From positions 1 to 28,977 of the forward strand of contig NZ_JBGFGN010000049.1 of the NCBI RefSeq assembly GCF_041224595.1: DNA of 28,977 bases, given 5' to 3'. The notes beneath the pieces were generated by a model. The model searched no databases. It was not told the DNA's origin and worked only from the letters and a program-made list of their open reading frames with translations. The position numbers were made by a program, and so were the translations under genes. Shown piece by piece: positions 8,253 through 16,788 of this stretch (position 1 is its first letter; each line of letters starts with the position of its first letter). The stretch comes from Donghicola sp041224595 (GTDB lineage: Bacteria > Pseudomonadota > Alphaproteobacteria > Rhodobacterales > Rhodobacteraceae).

Positions 8253-8892
8253 AAGCGAAGTTGTATGTCTGATAATCAACATCATACATCTTGCGTATTT
8301 TTTCTTTAGCATTTGACGACAACACACTTTGATTTAATTTTTTTCCGCCTTTTTGAACATGTGGCAATTCCAAATTCATTTTAGTGATACTGGACATATC
8401 ACATCTCAATGTATCAAGCTCACTCATCGTATAAACTTTTGAATAAAAGTCCTTTTCTCGCCCCAAGAAAAAACATTGAGAATTTGTGTGGTGCCATATT
8501 GAGTGGGAGTATCTTCGATATAATTCTATTCGGTCAACAAAGTCTTCCAGACTCGGATTTGGGAGTGCCCCGCTGGTCACTGCCACATCAGACAACTTAC
8601 CTTTCGCTAAATCCCAGTGATGTTGGACCCTATTTGAATAGCAAGACAAAAATCGACTCACGGGATCACGAACTACGCATATCTTGAAATAGCTCTGGAT
8701 CTTCATAGAATCTATTTTAGAAAATGCAGTGCATGGGTACAATTTATGAACATAAATCTTTTTCCCATTCCGAAAAAAAGGCTTAAAATCCTCACCAGAC
8801 TCAGCAAAATAAAACATCCTCTTTAAAGATGTGCAAGCGACCTTTGGCACAGAAAAATACGCTATGTTAAATTTATCTAAAACAATAGCCAT
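8251..8892 (-). CDS. Carbohydrate sulfotransferase (Sulfotransfer_2-like)
   Basis: This 213-residue protein has YFSVPKVACTSLKRMFY at residues 12-28. The PKVACTS loop is the 5'-phosphosulfate-binding motif of the Golgi-type carbohydrate sulfotransferases and their bacterial relatives. KICVVRDPVSRFLSCYSNRV, around residues 70-89, is the matching 3'-phosphate-binding element (Arg, then Ser). The predicted activity is transfer of sulfate from PAPS to a sugar hydroxyl. It is the last gene of a minus-strand run, 15 bases after the pyruvyltransferase. I see no strong ribosome site, so translation may depend on coupling. The base composition is AT-rich, as in its upstream neighbours. Confidence 0.8.
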   Translation of the reverse strand: MAIVLDKFNIAYFSVPKVACTSLKRMFYFAESGEDFKPFFRNGKKIYVHKLYPCTAFSKIDSMKIQSYFKICVVRDPVSRFLSCYSNRVQHHWDLAKGKLSDVAVTSGALPNPSLEDFVDRIELYRRYSHSIWHHTNSQCFFLGREKDFYSKVYTMSELDTLRCDMSSITKMNLELPHVQKGGKKLNQSVLSSNAKEKIRKMYDVDYQTYNFA

Positions 8893-8907
8893 ACTAAAAA
8901 CATCATG

Positions 8908-10029
8908 TCATGCGCAAAGTTTAAAAACGTTTGTTTCGAGAGAGGCCTTCTGAAAGAATTCAGAATATCTGTCTAAGTATTCGAGATGTTTTTGATTGAA
9001 ATCATGCGAGAGACATCTTGTGTAAAGCTCATCTACAGGCATATTTTCCGCATCAAAATCCCTTGCTTCCACGAAAAATATACCCATGGCTTCGCCAAGC
9101 TCTTTTGTTCTACTATCATGAGCGATCAAGGCCCCTGGGGTACCTGCAAGCAAAGAAGCTATTGTCCCATGGATTCGCGTTCCAAAGACAAATTCTTTTG
9201 TACTACAAAAACGCAACCATTCGCCCACTGAGAAAAACACTTTACCGTGGTCTTTTAAATACCTTTGAATGAGCTCATACTTTGACCCATATGTTTTTTC
9301 CAAGCACTCTTTCGCTTTTAAATCATCAAAATCTCGATTTTTGACACCGAGAGCAAAGTACATGTCTGCAAGTTCTGATTGCAGAACTACGTCGTATTCC
9401 CTCGACATAGCCACATCATAGAACTTTGCGTGAAACTCAGTCGCGTTCTTATAGTGATGACGCGTTCCGTGGACGGCAATATCGCTACTCTTCAAAATCG
9501 ATGGCCCTGAACGCTGGTCAAAATTAAACCGCTTCGCTCGATTCAGTAGCAAAGAAGGACAACCTGTTGGCACAGCATTCTTGGCACCATAGTGCGCCAA
9601 CACTTCACATGAAAACGTCCCTCGCGCTGCAATGGCAGGGCTGCGCTCAGCGAGTATAGACACTAGTTTTCTCGTGGAAGGCCGCAAACTTGGTATACGC
9701 CCGTTCATATCTGCTTGAGCACCTAGGCCTAAAGCAATGATCGGTAGGTTTGTACGGTCAAGCCAGTCCACAAGCGCGGGTCTCCACTCTGAGTCTTGGC
9801 TCAACCAATTCGCGGCTGCGAGAACGATGCAATCACGTCCTTCTAAGTGCTCATCCGACACTTCGCCAAACCATACCCTCTTCGCATCATCGAAAATTTC
9901 ATACGATGCATCAGAAAACATCATGTTTCCTGTGTTTTGCCCCGTACGTAGAAGCAATTGGGAGACTGGAGCTGGCTTCTCGGGCATTGCCGTATGCGCG
10001 CCTAGAACAAGAGGAGAATTCAGATGCAC
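8908..10029 (-). CDS. Polysaccharide pyruvyl transferase family protein
   Basis: The 373-residue protein starts with a GTG at 10029, preceded by GAAGG about ten bases upstream. Early residues LLLRTGQNTGNMMFSDAS fit the N-terminal donor-site region of this family. Further on are AARGTFSCEVLAHYGAKNAVPTGCPSLLL (the RG.FS and TGCPSL pattern) and FVFGTRIHGTIASLLAGTP. The last is the conserved R-x-H-x-x-x-x-L block of polysaccharide pyruvyl transferases (CsaB/EpsI-like). The family adds pyruvate ketals from phosphoenolpyruvate to sugar residues and gives glycans extra negative charge; a few members have other roles. It lies inside a run of sulfotransferases and a glycosyltransferase, which supports a role in decorating an acidic polysaccharide. 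Confidence 0.8.
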   Translation of the reverse strand: MHLNSPLVLGAHTAMPEKPAPVSQLLLRTGQNTGNMMFSDASYEIFDDAKRVWFGEVSDEHLEGRDCIVLAAANWLSQDSEWRPALVDWLDRTNLPIIALGLGAQADMNGRIPSLRPSTRKLVSILAERSPAIAARGTFSCEVLAHYGAKNAVPTGCPSLLLNRAKRFNFDQRSGPSILKSSDIAVHGTRHHYKNATEFHAKFYDVAMSREYDVVLQSELADMYFALGVKNRDFDDLKAKECLEKTYGSKYELIQRYLKDHGKVFFSVGEWLRFCSTKEFVFGTRIHGTIASLLAGTPGALIAHDSRTKELGEAMGIFFVEARDFDAENMPVDELYTRCLSHDFNQKHLEYLDRYSEFFQKASLETNVFKLCA

Positions 10030-10091
10030 TATTGGAAGACCTTCTGTATTTTTGAGGAAAGATAAGTGGCGACATAAACAGTGCTATGCCC

Positions 10092-11060
10092 TTATCTACT
10101 CCTTGTATTGTTCACGAGCTTAGCGAGCACAGCCATCGTGAATCTTTCAAAATCCGTCAAATCTTCTCGCACACTACTTTCTTTTACATCCGAGGAGATT
10201 TTTATTGGCTGGCCTTTCATTCTATTGTTTATTTTATTTACGGCATTCGAAAATCTTCCCTCGAGAATAGAATACTCCGTCTCATCTGGAACAAAACGAA
10301 CCACATCTTCAGAAGGTATCTGCATCAAAGCGTCACTTGCAAAGGTGCTGGCAAAAGCGTTTTGAGCTCCAGCCACTTGGTTAAATGACCTCAGCAGCTC
10401 CAGCTCTTTGTCCGTCAAGGACCGGTTAATTTTTTCACGGAAGTCAGGTTCAAAGTCACATCCGAGAACCTCTTTAAACACAAAAGACGCTAACTTTCCC
10501 TTGTGTTCATCGTAGTTCAGCAGAGAAAGGGCTTCTTCTCCAAAAGCGTTGGCGATCAGGTTCGTATGATGCAGCGCAAACCCATCCCAGGTCTTCAGGA
10601 ATTCGGAGAAATCCCTAACCTCCCCATGGCGTTTTACTTCCTGAGAATAGGCAGAGCGGGCAGCATCAGCCATGTTTCTCACGAAGTAAAAAGCTTTTAC
10701 GTCATAGTCATTCTCTCTGATCACGCGAACGAGAGCTTCAGTCCTCTCATTCTTTGGGAATACCAAAAATTCGGAAGAGAATAGGAAATGACTGCCCTGC
10801 CCTTCTTTGAGAAGTTGATCGAAATCGTCAATAAACGCGTCTTTGTTGTCTATTCTATGCGGGAGCTGAGGCCGAAGATAATTGGCCATAAGTATCGCGT
10901 TCCCAGACGTAATTCGGCCCTCACTTGCGCCCTCTGTGAAGGCGTTCTGCGGGTAGATGATATTATTCTCTTTCAGAGCATCTGCGTAGCGCGCAAAAAG
11001 AACTTGCAGGAATGAAGTGCCCGTTTTGGGGGCACCACAGTGAAGATAGATAGTCGGCAT
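10092..11060 (-). CDS. Sulfotransferase-like protein
   Basis: This 322-residue protein carries GAPKTGTSFLQ at residues 9-19, a PAPS-binding P-loop of the form common in bacterial sulfotransferases. FYFVRNMADAARSAYSQEVKRHG, around residues 126-148, supplies the Arg/Ser pair expected for 3'-phosphate binding. A strong GGGGAGG ribosome site stands four bases before the ATG. It starts 28 bases after the stop of the large glycosyltransferase and 62 bases before the pyruvyltransferase, so it reads as part of the same operon. Composition changes sharply from GC-rich to AT-rich exactly between this gene and the glycosyltransferase. The acceptor is unknown. Confidence 0.72.
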   Translation of the reverse strand: MPTIYLHCGAPKTGTSFLQVLFARYADALKENNIIYPQNAFTEGASEGRITSGNAILMANYLRPQLPHRIDNKDAFIDDFDQLLKEGQGSHFLFSSEFLVFPKNERTEALVRVIRENDYDVKAFYFVRNMADAARSAYSQEVKRHGEVRDFSEFLKTWDGFALHHTNLIANAFGEEALSLLNYDEHKGKLASFVFKEVLGCDFEPDFREKINRSLTDKELELLRSFNQVAGAQNAFASTFASDALMQIPSEDVVRFVPDETEYSILEGRFSNAVNKINNRMKGQPIKISSDVKESSVREDLTDFERFTMAVLAKLVNNTRSR

Positions 11061-11088
11061 ACAGCCTCCCCAGATATTTCTGTTATTA

Positions 11089-14000
11089 TCACATACGCGT
11101 ACGCTTCATGGCCATACGATAAAGCTCTGCATAGCGATCTACCATGCGATCAAGCCGGAACTCGGCGTCGAACCGTTGGCGCGCAGCGGTGCCCATACGG
11201 GCGCGCTGGACTGGATCCATCATCTGGCGTAGAGCCTCAATAAACGCCTCTTGGTCTAGGGCGGGCTTGCCCTCCTGTTCGGCCAGCGGCACCAGAATAC
11301 CGGCAGCGCTGTCCCCTGCCCCAACGATACTCGGGATTTCACCCACATCCGATGCGACGACCGGCAAGCCTTTGGCGATCATCTCGATCAAGGCCAGCGG
11401 CAGAGACTCTCCAATGAAATAACTCGGCAGAAGGCCGATATCCGAGATGGCAAAGTAGTCTTGAACGTTGGGCACCTGCCCTGTCAGCACCACATGTTCT
11501 GGCGCGTTTGCACGGACAGCATCCGCCGCGGGGCCTTCGCCGCAAAGGATCAGATCGACTTTGTGACCTTCGGCATTCAATTGTTCTATGGCAGCGACAG
11601 CCTCGGCCCACCCTTTGGAGGGGATCGCACGGGCTGCCATACAGAGCACCACAGCGTCGGGGCGCAGCCCCAGCGTTTCGCGATCCAGACGGGTGCGGAT
11701 CGGCTCTTCGGCCATGCCGTTCGGGATGCGCAGCAGACGTTCGGGACGCTCATAGACATCAAAGACGCCGATATTCTTGTCCGCCAGATAGACCCAGGCA
11801 TCCACACGCTCCAGCATACGGCGCATCTTGTCAGGGAAACCGCGGTCGATGCCGGGGTGTTGCAGCAGGGTTTCATGACAGCCATGCATGGTGATAACCC
11901 ACGGCAAATCGGCGGGCAGGGTATCGCGATAGCTGTCCACCAGAGAGTCAGACCACCATATGTTCGAGTGGATCACATCGATATCGTAGCGGGCGACAAT
12001 CTCGGCCAGATCAAAGTCCGGGTCCGTCGCCTGATAGAGCGCCACGGCAGGATCCAGTTTCGACAGCACGGCAGGGTGGGTCGGTTGATAGCAGGCATTG
12101 ACCAGCACAACCCGTCCACCGCGTCGGTGCCAGTCGTTCGCAAGAGAGATCGCAAACATCTGCCCCCCACCGGGGCTGAGGTCCGGGGCGATCACGGCTA
12201 GGGCAGGCAGCGCTTTGGCGGGGTCTGGCAGGACCGGCAGGGCGCTGCGATCCTCGACGTTGAAACGGGCGATGTCTTGTTCAAGGAACTGGTGGATCTG
12301 TTCCTGCGCCTTCGGGCTTTGGCGATAGGTCTGGCCCACATAGCGGCGGACCTCGGCCAGTTCGGTGAAGTAGCGCAAAGAGCCTTCGAGCTTGTGGGTG
12401 ACTGTGTTTTCGTGGCGGCGGTGATAGTTCAGCGGCGCCGAAGAGAAGCCAACCAGCCCGCCCTTCATCGCGCGGATATAGAAGTACCAGTCCCCGCAGA
12501 GGCGCATCTTTTGCACCCGCTCGGCGAAATCGGCATCAGGGTCGAACTTGCGCATCAGCACCGCGCTGGCATTCGGGATGGTGTTGGCGATCCCAAGGCC
12601 TTCGTTGGCTTCTTCGTGATCGGTGGCGATGAAATCCTGCGTCCAGCGGCCCGGGTTGATCCGGTCGAGGTAAAGCTCGGAATAGTCCCCGATGATCGAC
12701 CCGTCTGATCGCACAGGCACAGACATGGCCGAGGCCAGCCGCACATTGCGGTCATCAAAGAGCGGCAGCAGCGTGGTCAGCAGCGTGTCTTCGCACCAGT
12801 CATCCGCTTCGGCGAGCCAGATCACCTCGGCGGCGGCCATCTCCATTCCGCGCATCCATTGGGCAAAGGGCGAGCCGGAGTTTTCCGTGTTCAGGGCGGT
12901 CTTGGTGCCCGCGCGGGTCTTGGCGAAATCTGCCAGAAGCTGGGGCGAGCCGTCGGTCGAGGCATCGTCCAGAAGGATCAGTTCGAAGTCCTGAAATTCC
13001 TGCGCGATGATGCTGTCGAGGCGCTGGGGCAGGTAGGTCTCGTAGTTGTAGTTCGGCAGTACGACGCTGACCTCGGGGGCGAGGCCCGCCACCTCGCGCA
13101 AGGCATGAAGCAGCATCGGCCCCACCGCGTTGATCGTGTATTGCCGCGCGACCTGAATGCGGCCGGTTTCGCCATCCTGCAGGCGGCGGTCGGTGTCGCG
13201 GCCATACAGCAGCACAGCCTCGGCCATGGCATCGGTGTCCATGAACGGCACCGCCTGCCCGCTGCCCGTCTGGACGAACTGAGCAATCCCGCCAGCATCC
13301 TGAAAACAGGTGATCGGCACACCCGCCTGCGCCGCATAGAGCGCAACCAGCGGGAACGGGTCCTCTTGGGAGCTGAGCAGAAAGATGTCCGCGCCCGCCA
13401 GTTTGGCGGCCACCTCTGGCTCATATCCGGTGAAATGGACGCGATCCGAAATGCCCGCGGCAGCGGCTTGGGCGATGCAGGCCTCTTCGTCGGGGCCACC
13501 CCCGAGCCAGACGAATTCCGCATCCAGTCCTGCGGCCAGAACCTTTTCGGCGGTCTCAACGAATTTGTCCGGCGATTTGCGCCAGTGCGCCACACCGCAG
13601 CCCATGACCAGGATACGGTCGCCCGACACGCCCACAGACCGGCGCGCGGACGTCCGCCGCGCAAGACGGTCTGCGTCAGTGTCGCCTTTGGGCAGAGCCT
13701 CGATGAAGCTGTGCGCCGAGGTCATGCGTTTCGCATCGAAACCAAAATCCCCCGACAGCGCCGCATAGACATCCGGCCCCCCGCAGATCACATGGTCCGT
13801 CTGCTCACGTACCAGCGCGACTTCTTCGGGATAGCGCTCGAGAATTTTGGGCAGTTCGTGGATGAAGGCAACACTGGGGGTGTCGGCCTGCCAATACTTG
13901 TAGAACGCCCCACTGACGATCGAATTGACGAACACCGCCTGCACATCGTCTCCGGCCCATTCGGCCAGAGCCGCGGCACGGTCGTCTTCGGCATGGTCGG

Positions 14001-15006
14001 ACAGCACAAAGACCGGCGCGATCTTTTCGAACTCGTAGCGGAAGTGCCCGCCGTTGATCGCGACAATGCCCACCGAGAACCGGGTTGAGGACAGGATCCA
14101 GTCCGCCAAGAGACGCAGCACCGTTTGTGCCCCGCCCAACTGCGTGTCGTGGGTCACAAGGATCAGGCGGCCGCGCCGTCCGTCCTCGCGCAGGCCCGGC
14201 TGGAACAGAGCGCTGCCCTTGTGCGGGACGGGCTTGGGCGGGCGGACCTCTGCCAATGCGCAGTAGAAGGGGGAAAGATCGCTGTCCTGATCACCGTCTT
14301 TGGCCACATAGCCGGCATTGGGCAGCAGCCCTTCGCGCCAGCCTGTGCGCAGATAATGGGCCAGTGGCTCGCAGACATAGTCTACGGGATCAAGATAGGC
14401 CTCGTGATAGTGGGCGGCATCGAATTCCGGATGGGGGTTTCGCCCCTCGCGCCAGCCCGTGAGGATATAGTCCAGCCAAGGGTTCGCATCCTCGACCTGA
14501 TAGGTCTGCGCGTACCAGTTCGCTGCGAAAGCGGGATGGGGGATGCGTTTCTCTTTCCAGCCTGTCCCCAAATAGTGGCTCAGGGGATCTACCTCGGCTT
14601 TGGCGACATCGGGGTACATCCGCAGATACCAATCGTTGTCGAACAGCGGATGAAGGTGCCGCCCTTCGCTCCAGCCCCGGCGCAGGTAATGCTGCCAGGG
14701 GTCCACATCCGCCAGTAGGATATCGCGATTGCCCATGACGTAGGCGGCGGGATGAAACAGCGGATGCGGGCGTTTGAACTGGCGCCAGCCTGTGGTGACG
14801 TAGTGGGTTAGGGGCTCGATGTCCTGCGCCAAGCAGTCCGGCACCTGTTTGAGATAGAATTCCGTGTCGAACAGGGGATGCGGATTGCGCCCCTCGCGCC
14901 AACCGAACAGGGTATAATGCTCCAGAGGGCCGCCCGCAAAAAGAGCGACATCCGGGTTTTCGGAAAGGTACCAGTCCCGTTGAAAGAGATTTTCGAGAGC
15001 GGACAT
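11089..15006 (-). CDS. Giant three-domain glycosyltransferase (GT4-GT2-GT4) with six N-terminal tandem repeats
   Basis: I choose the ATG at 15006 because GGAAG lies five bases upstream; a TTG one codon earlier is the alternative. The protein has 1305 residues. Residues 7-231 are six repeats of about 38 residues with the pattern LFD..WYL...PDV......PL.HYL.TGWREGR.PHP. A first GT4-like domain covers about 280-640 (ILVTHDTQLGGAQ at its start). A GT2 domain covers about 645-880 (VSVVLPNYNYETYL, LLDDASTDGS and the metal motif AEADDW at 732-737). A second GT4 domain covers about 930-1300 (APDLSPGGGQM, and GESLPLALIE with an intact E-x7-E). The first GT4 domain has Tyr where the second conserved Glu is expected. 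No signal peptide or membrane segment is visible, so it is probably cytoplasmic and acts on a lipid-linked or protein-linked glycan. Confidence 0.88.
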   Translation of the reverse strand: MSALENLFQRDWYLSENPDVALFAGGPLEHYTLFGWREGRNPHPLFDTEFYLKQVPDCLAQDIEPLTHYVTTGWRQFKRPHPLFHPAAYVMGNRDILLADVDPWQHYLRRGWSEGRHLHPLFDNDWYLRMYPDVAKAEVDPLSHYLGTGWKEKRIPHPAFAANWYAQTYQVEDANPWLDYILTGWREGRNPHPEFDAAHYHEAYLDPVDYVCEPLAHYLRTGWREGLLPNAGYVAKDGDQDSDLSPFYCALAEVRPPKPVPHKGSALFQPGLREDGRRGRLILVTHDTQLGGAQTVLRLLADWILSSTRFSVGIVAINGGHFRYEFEKIAPVFVLSDHAEDDRAAALAEWAGDDVQAVFVNSIVSGAFYKYWQADTPSVAFIHELPKILERYPEEVALVREQTDHVICGGPDVYAALSGDFGFDAKRMTSAHSFIEALPKGDTDADRLARRTSARRSVGVSGDRILVMGCGVAHWRKSPDKFVETAEKVLAAGLDAEFVWLGGGPDEEACIAQAAAAGISDRVHFTGYEPEVAAKLAGADIFLLSSQEDPFPLVALYAAQAGVPITCFQDAGGIAQFVQTGSGQAVPFMDTDAMAEAVLLYGRDTDRRLQDGETGRIQVARQYTINAVGPMLLHALREVAGLAPEVSVVLPNYNYETYLPQRLDSIIAQEFQDFELILLDDASTDGSPQLLADFAKTRAGTKTALNTENSGSPFAQWMRGMEMAAAEVIWLAEADDWCEDTLLTTLLPLFDDRNVRLASAMSVPVRSDGSIIGDYSELYLDRINPGRWTQDFIATDHEEANEGLGIANTIPNASAVLMRKFDPDADFAERVQKMRLCGDWYFYIRAMKGGLVGFSSAPLNYHRRHENTVTHKLEGSLRYFTELAEVRRYVGQTYRQSPKAQEQIHQFLEQDIARFNVEDRSALPVLPDPAKALPALAVIAPDLSPGGGQMFAISLANDWHRRGGRVVLVNACYQPTHPAVLSKLDPAVALYQATDPDFDLAEIVARYDIDVIHSNIWWSDSLVDSYRDTLPADLPWVITMHGCHETLLQHPGIDRGFPDKMRRMLERVDAWVYLADKNIGVFDVYERPERLLRIPNGMAEEPIRTRLDRETLGLRPDAVVLCMAARAIPSKGWAEAVAAIEQLNAEGHKVDLILCGEGPAADAVRANAPEHVVLTGQVPNVQDYFAISDIGLLPSYFIGESLPLALIEMIAKGLPVVASDVGEIPSIVGAGDSAAGILVPLAEQEGKPALDQEAFIEALRQMMDPVQRARMGTAARQRFDAEFRLDRMVDRYAELYRMAMKRTRM
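14314..14988 (-). repeat. Six tandem ~38-residue protein repeats at the glycosyltransferase N-terminus
   Basis: Six units fall in codons 7-44, 45-82, 83-120, 121-158, 159-193 and 194-231. The fifth is three residues shorter. Conserved positions are Phe/Tyr pairs near the start, PD at 12-13, a Pro-Leu/Trp-x-x-Tyr block (PLxHY) and GW(R/K)E(G/K)R at the end, then PHP. The units differ a lot at DNA level, so the repeat is old and constrained by protein function. One unit of the same kind occurs at the start of the glycosyltransferase at 24589. Confidence 0.9.
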
Positions 15007-15088
15007 CAAGACTTCCTTTTCCCCGAACGGTTCACATCAGCAAAACGCGCGACCAGACAAATGCAGTTCATATAAGCCAAAGCGTGGA

Positions 15089-16525
15089 TCAGCCTGCCCG
15101 CTTGACGAGCCGGATCAACCGGCGCATGGGGCCGGTGATCTTCCACGACGTACTGTGCTCCAGATCATGCACGCGCCCCTGATGACGCCGCACCTCTTCA
15201 TAGAGCGCTTCGCGTTCGGCATCGCTCCGGTTCCGCTCTTCGGTCATACGGTCCAAGGCCTCGGTGCGGTGGTGCAGATCGGCCTGAAGCCGGTCCCGCA
15301 GCCCCTCGAGGCCTGCGATCTTTTCTTGCTGCTGTACGGCACGGATGTCTGAATGGCTGCGATGGGCCTGAAGCGTCTCTGCCAGCTCCCTCTCGAAGTT
15401 GGCGCGCTGGCGCAGCAGATCGGCGCGGGCGGTCTGTTTGTAGGTCGCGAGCTTCTGTTGCTCTCCTGCGAAACGTTCCTGCAAGGCTTTCAAATCCTGA
15501 TACTGTCTCGCAACCGTTTCATTGAGGCTCTCTGCCTCTTTGCGCGACGATGTCAGAAGTTCTTCGTATTTCTCAGAAGCGTGGCGCCGCTCGGCAAGAC
15601 GCGCCTGCTGCATCTCGTCCATCGTAATGGCGTCTTTGCGGCGTTCAGCGCGCAGGTATTGCACCATGGGACCGAACATCGGGGTCACTGCATCCAGCTC
15701 CGCACGAATACCGTCCAGGGTCTGATAATCTGCCTCAGCCTCGCCGTCCTGCGCCCACCGCTCCAGGATACCAAAGGTCCTCTGCACCCATGGCGTGGCA
15801 TCAGGATGGGCAGCAAGGGTTTCGGCGCTTTCGCTGCTGTGGCGCAAGTCCGAGGTCAAAAAGGATGTGACCTCCTCGGCGGCCGCGTCCGAGCTTAGCG
15901 GCAGGGTCAGTCCGGTGTCGCGCTGGAACCGTTCGATCACGGCGCGCCAATCGGTCAGCAGGCGCTCGTAGCTGGTAAAGCTGCGTGCCGTGCCGCGCGA
16001 GCCAAACTCGCCCTCTAGCACATGACGCAGCCAGAGCAGGAACCCGACAGAGATGGGCCAGCCCTCGCGGCGCAAGAGTGAATTGGCGACCTCGATCGGA
16101 TTGCGGTGGATCAGCAGGTAGGTGGGCTTCAGGTTTTCCTTGTCGAAAAGCTGGGACCAGAACGGCATCAACCGGCAAATGCGGGGATCTTTTAGGATGC
16201 TGATCCGGGCATCTTGGAATTCGTTCTGCAGAACCTTGCGCCCCTCAGCCAAGGAAGCATCCATATCCGCCGTGCCGTACCAGTCCTGCGGAAAGACCTG
16301 CCAGTCATCCCAAGACGTCTCCTGCGACCGGAAGATCGCGTCGTTCAAATTGTAGGTCAGAAGAGACTCGTAATAGCCCTTGGGATTGAAATCGTTGGCG
16401 GGCATCACCTCTTGGGGCAGGGTGCAGCCGTGACGCGCCAGAATACCTGCCAGCGCAGACGTGCCGGACCGGTGCATACCAAGCACAACAACAATATCGC
16501 GGCGGGTTTGGGGCTCAGCACTCAT
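15089..16525 (-). CDS. Sulfotransferase with long C-terminal coiled coil
   Basis: The start at 16525 gives MSAEPQTRRDIVVVLGMHRSG and removes an upstream extension (to 16666) that does not look coding. The 478-residue protein has the P-loop GMHRSGTSA at 16-24 and HRNPIEVANSLLRR at 140-153 as the 3'-phosphate-binding element. These place it with bacterial PAPS-dependent sulfotransferases. From about residue 295 to 460 the sequence is rich in Glu, Arg, Gln and Leu with heptad-like spacing, so a long coiled coil is likely. It ends with STSWKITGPMRRLIRL, a motif often seen at the ends of coiled-coil segments in exopolysaccharide glycosyltransferases. It is the first gene of the minus-strand run and ends 82 bases before the giant glycosyltransferase. 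The coiled coil may tether it to other assembly enzymes (inference). Confidence 0.78.
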   Translation of the reverse strand: MSAEPQTRRDIVVVLGMHRSGTSALAGILARHGCTLPQEVMPANDFNPKGYYESLLTYNLNDAIFRSQETSWDDWQVFPQDWYGTADMDASLAEGRKVLQNEFQDARISILKDPRICRLMPFWSQLFDKENLKPTYLLIHRNPIEVANSLLRREGWPISVGFLLWLRHVLEGEFGSRGTARSFTSYERLLTDWRAVIERFQRDTGLTLPLSSDAAAEEVTSFLTSDLRHSSESAETLAAHPDATPWVQRTFGILERWAQDGEAEADYQTLDGIRAELDAVTPMFGPMVQYLRAERRKDAITMDEMQQARLAERRHASEKYEELLTSSRKEAESLNETVARQYQDLKALQERFAGEQQKLATYKQTARADLLRQRANFERELAETLQAHRSHSDIRAVQQQEKIAGLEGLRDRLQADLHHRTEALDRMTEERNRSDAEREALYEEVRRHQGRVHDLEHSTSWKITGPMRRLIRLVKRAG

Positions 16526-16747
16526 GTTTGATATGCGCCTTTCTTCTTTCCACGCGTCTTCCTGCATCCAGTCGCTGCGCTTGCCGGATGAGAGGGCCAG
16601 AAGCACGCACAACCACCATCGATGCTTTCCCGCCTTTTGACACACAAGCGCCGGAAGCGAAAACACAATTCCACCAGATGCTTCGGACGGGATGGAAACC
16701 GCTTATTCCTTGGGAGGTAACTTGGGGCGTTTCGCGGGGCGTGGCCA
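16526..16747. promoter_or_regulatory. Upstream region of the minus-strand glycan operon
   Basis: The 293-bp gap between the coiled-coil sulfotransferase and parB contains the palindrome and hairpin described separately. The remaining 222 bp should hold the promoter of the minus-strand operon. I cannot point to clear promoter boxes. A single half-site GTTTCGCG lies at 16729-16736, about 20 bp from the full palindrome. Confidence 0.35.
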
Positions 16748-16771
16748 AAATGTTTCGCGCGCGAAACATTT
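16748..16771. promoter_or_regulatory. 24-bp perfect palindrome, candidate parS centromere (copy 1)
   Basis: The core ATGTTTCGCGCGCGAAACAT (16750-16769) is a perfect palindrome, extended by two further paired A/T bases on each side. The same 20-bp core occurs once more at 20936-20955, on the other side of the parB-parA-repA block. The arms TGTTTC/GAAACA equal those of the bacterial chromosomal parS site, but the centre here is CGCGCG instead of ACGT. That makes it a strong candidate for the site bound by the ParB protein encoded next to it. Confidence 0.7.
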
Positions 16772-16788
16772 GCCGCCGAGAGGTCCAT

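Noticed and set aside
12859..14088. Plus-strand open frame of 409 codons opposite the giant glycosyltransferase
   Set aside because: Same reason: a shadow of a certain gene, no motif, no ribosome site, low-complexity composition.
11089..15006. Possible CRISPR or DNA tandem repeat at the start of the giant glycosyltransferase
   Set aside because: The repetition is at protein level only. Units differ in DNA sequence, there are no spacers, and the reading frame is continuous.
16525..16666. Upstream extension of the coiled-coil sulfotransferase by 47 residues
   Set aside because: The added residues have no family similarity, and the family-typical start lies shortly before the P-loop beta-strand, at 16525.
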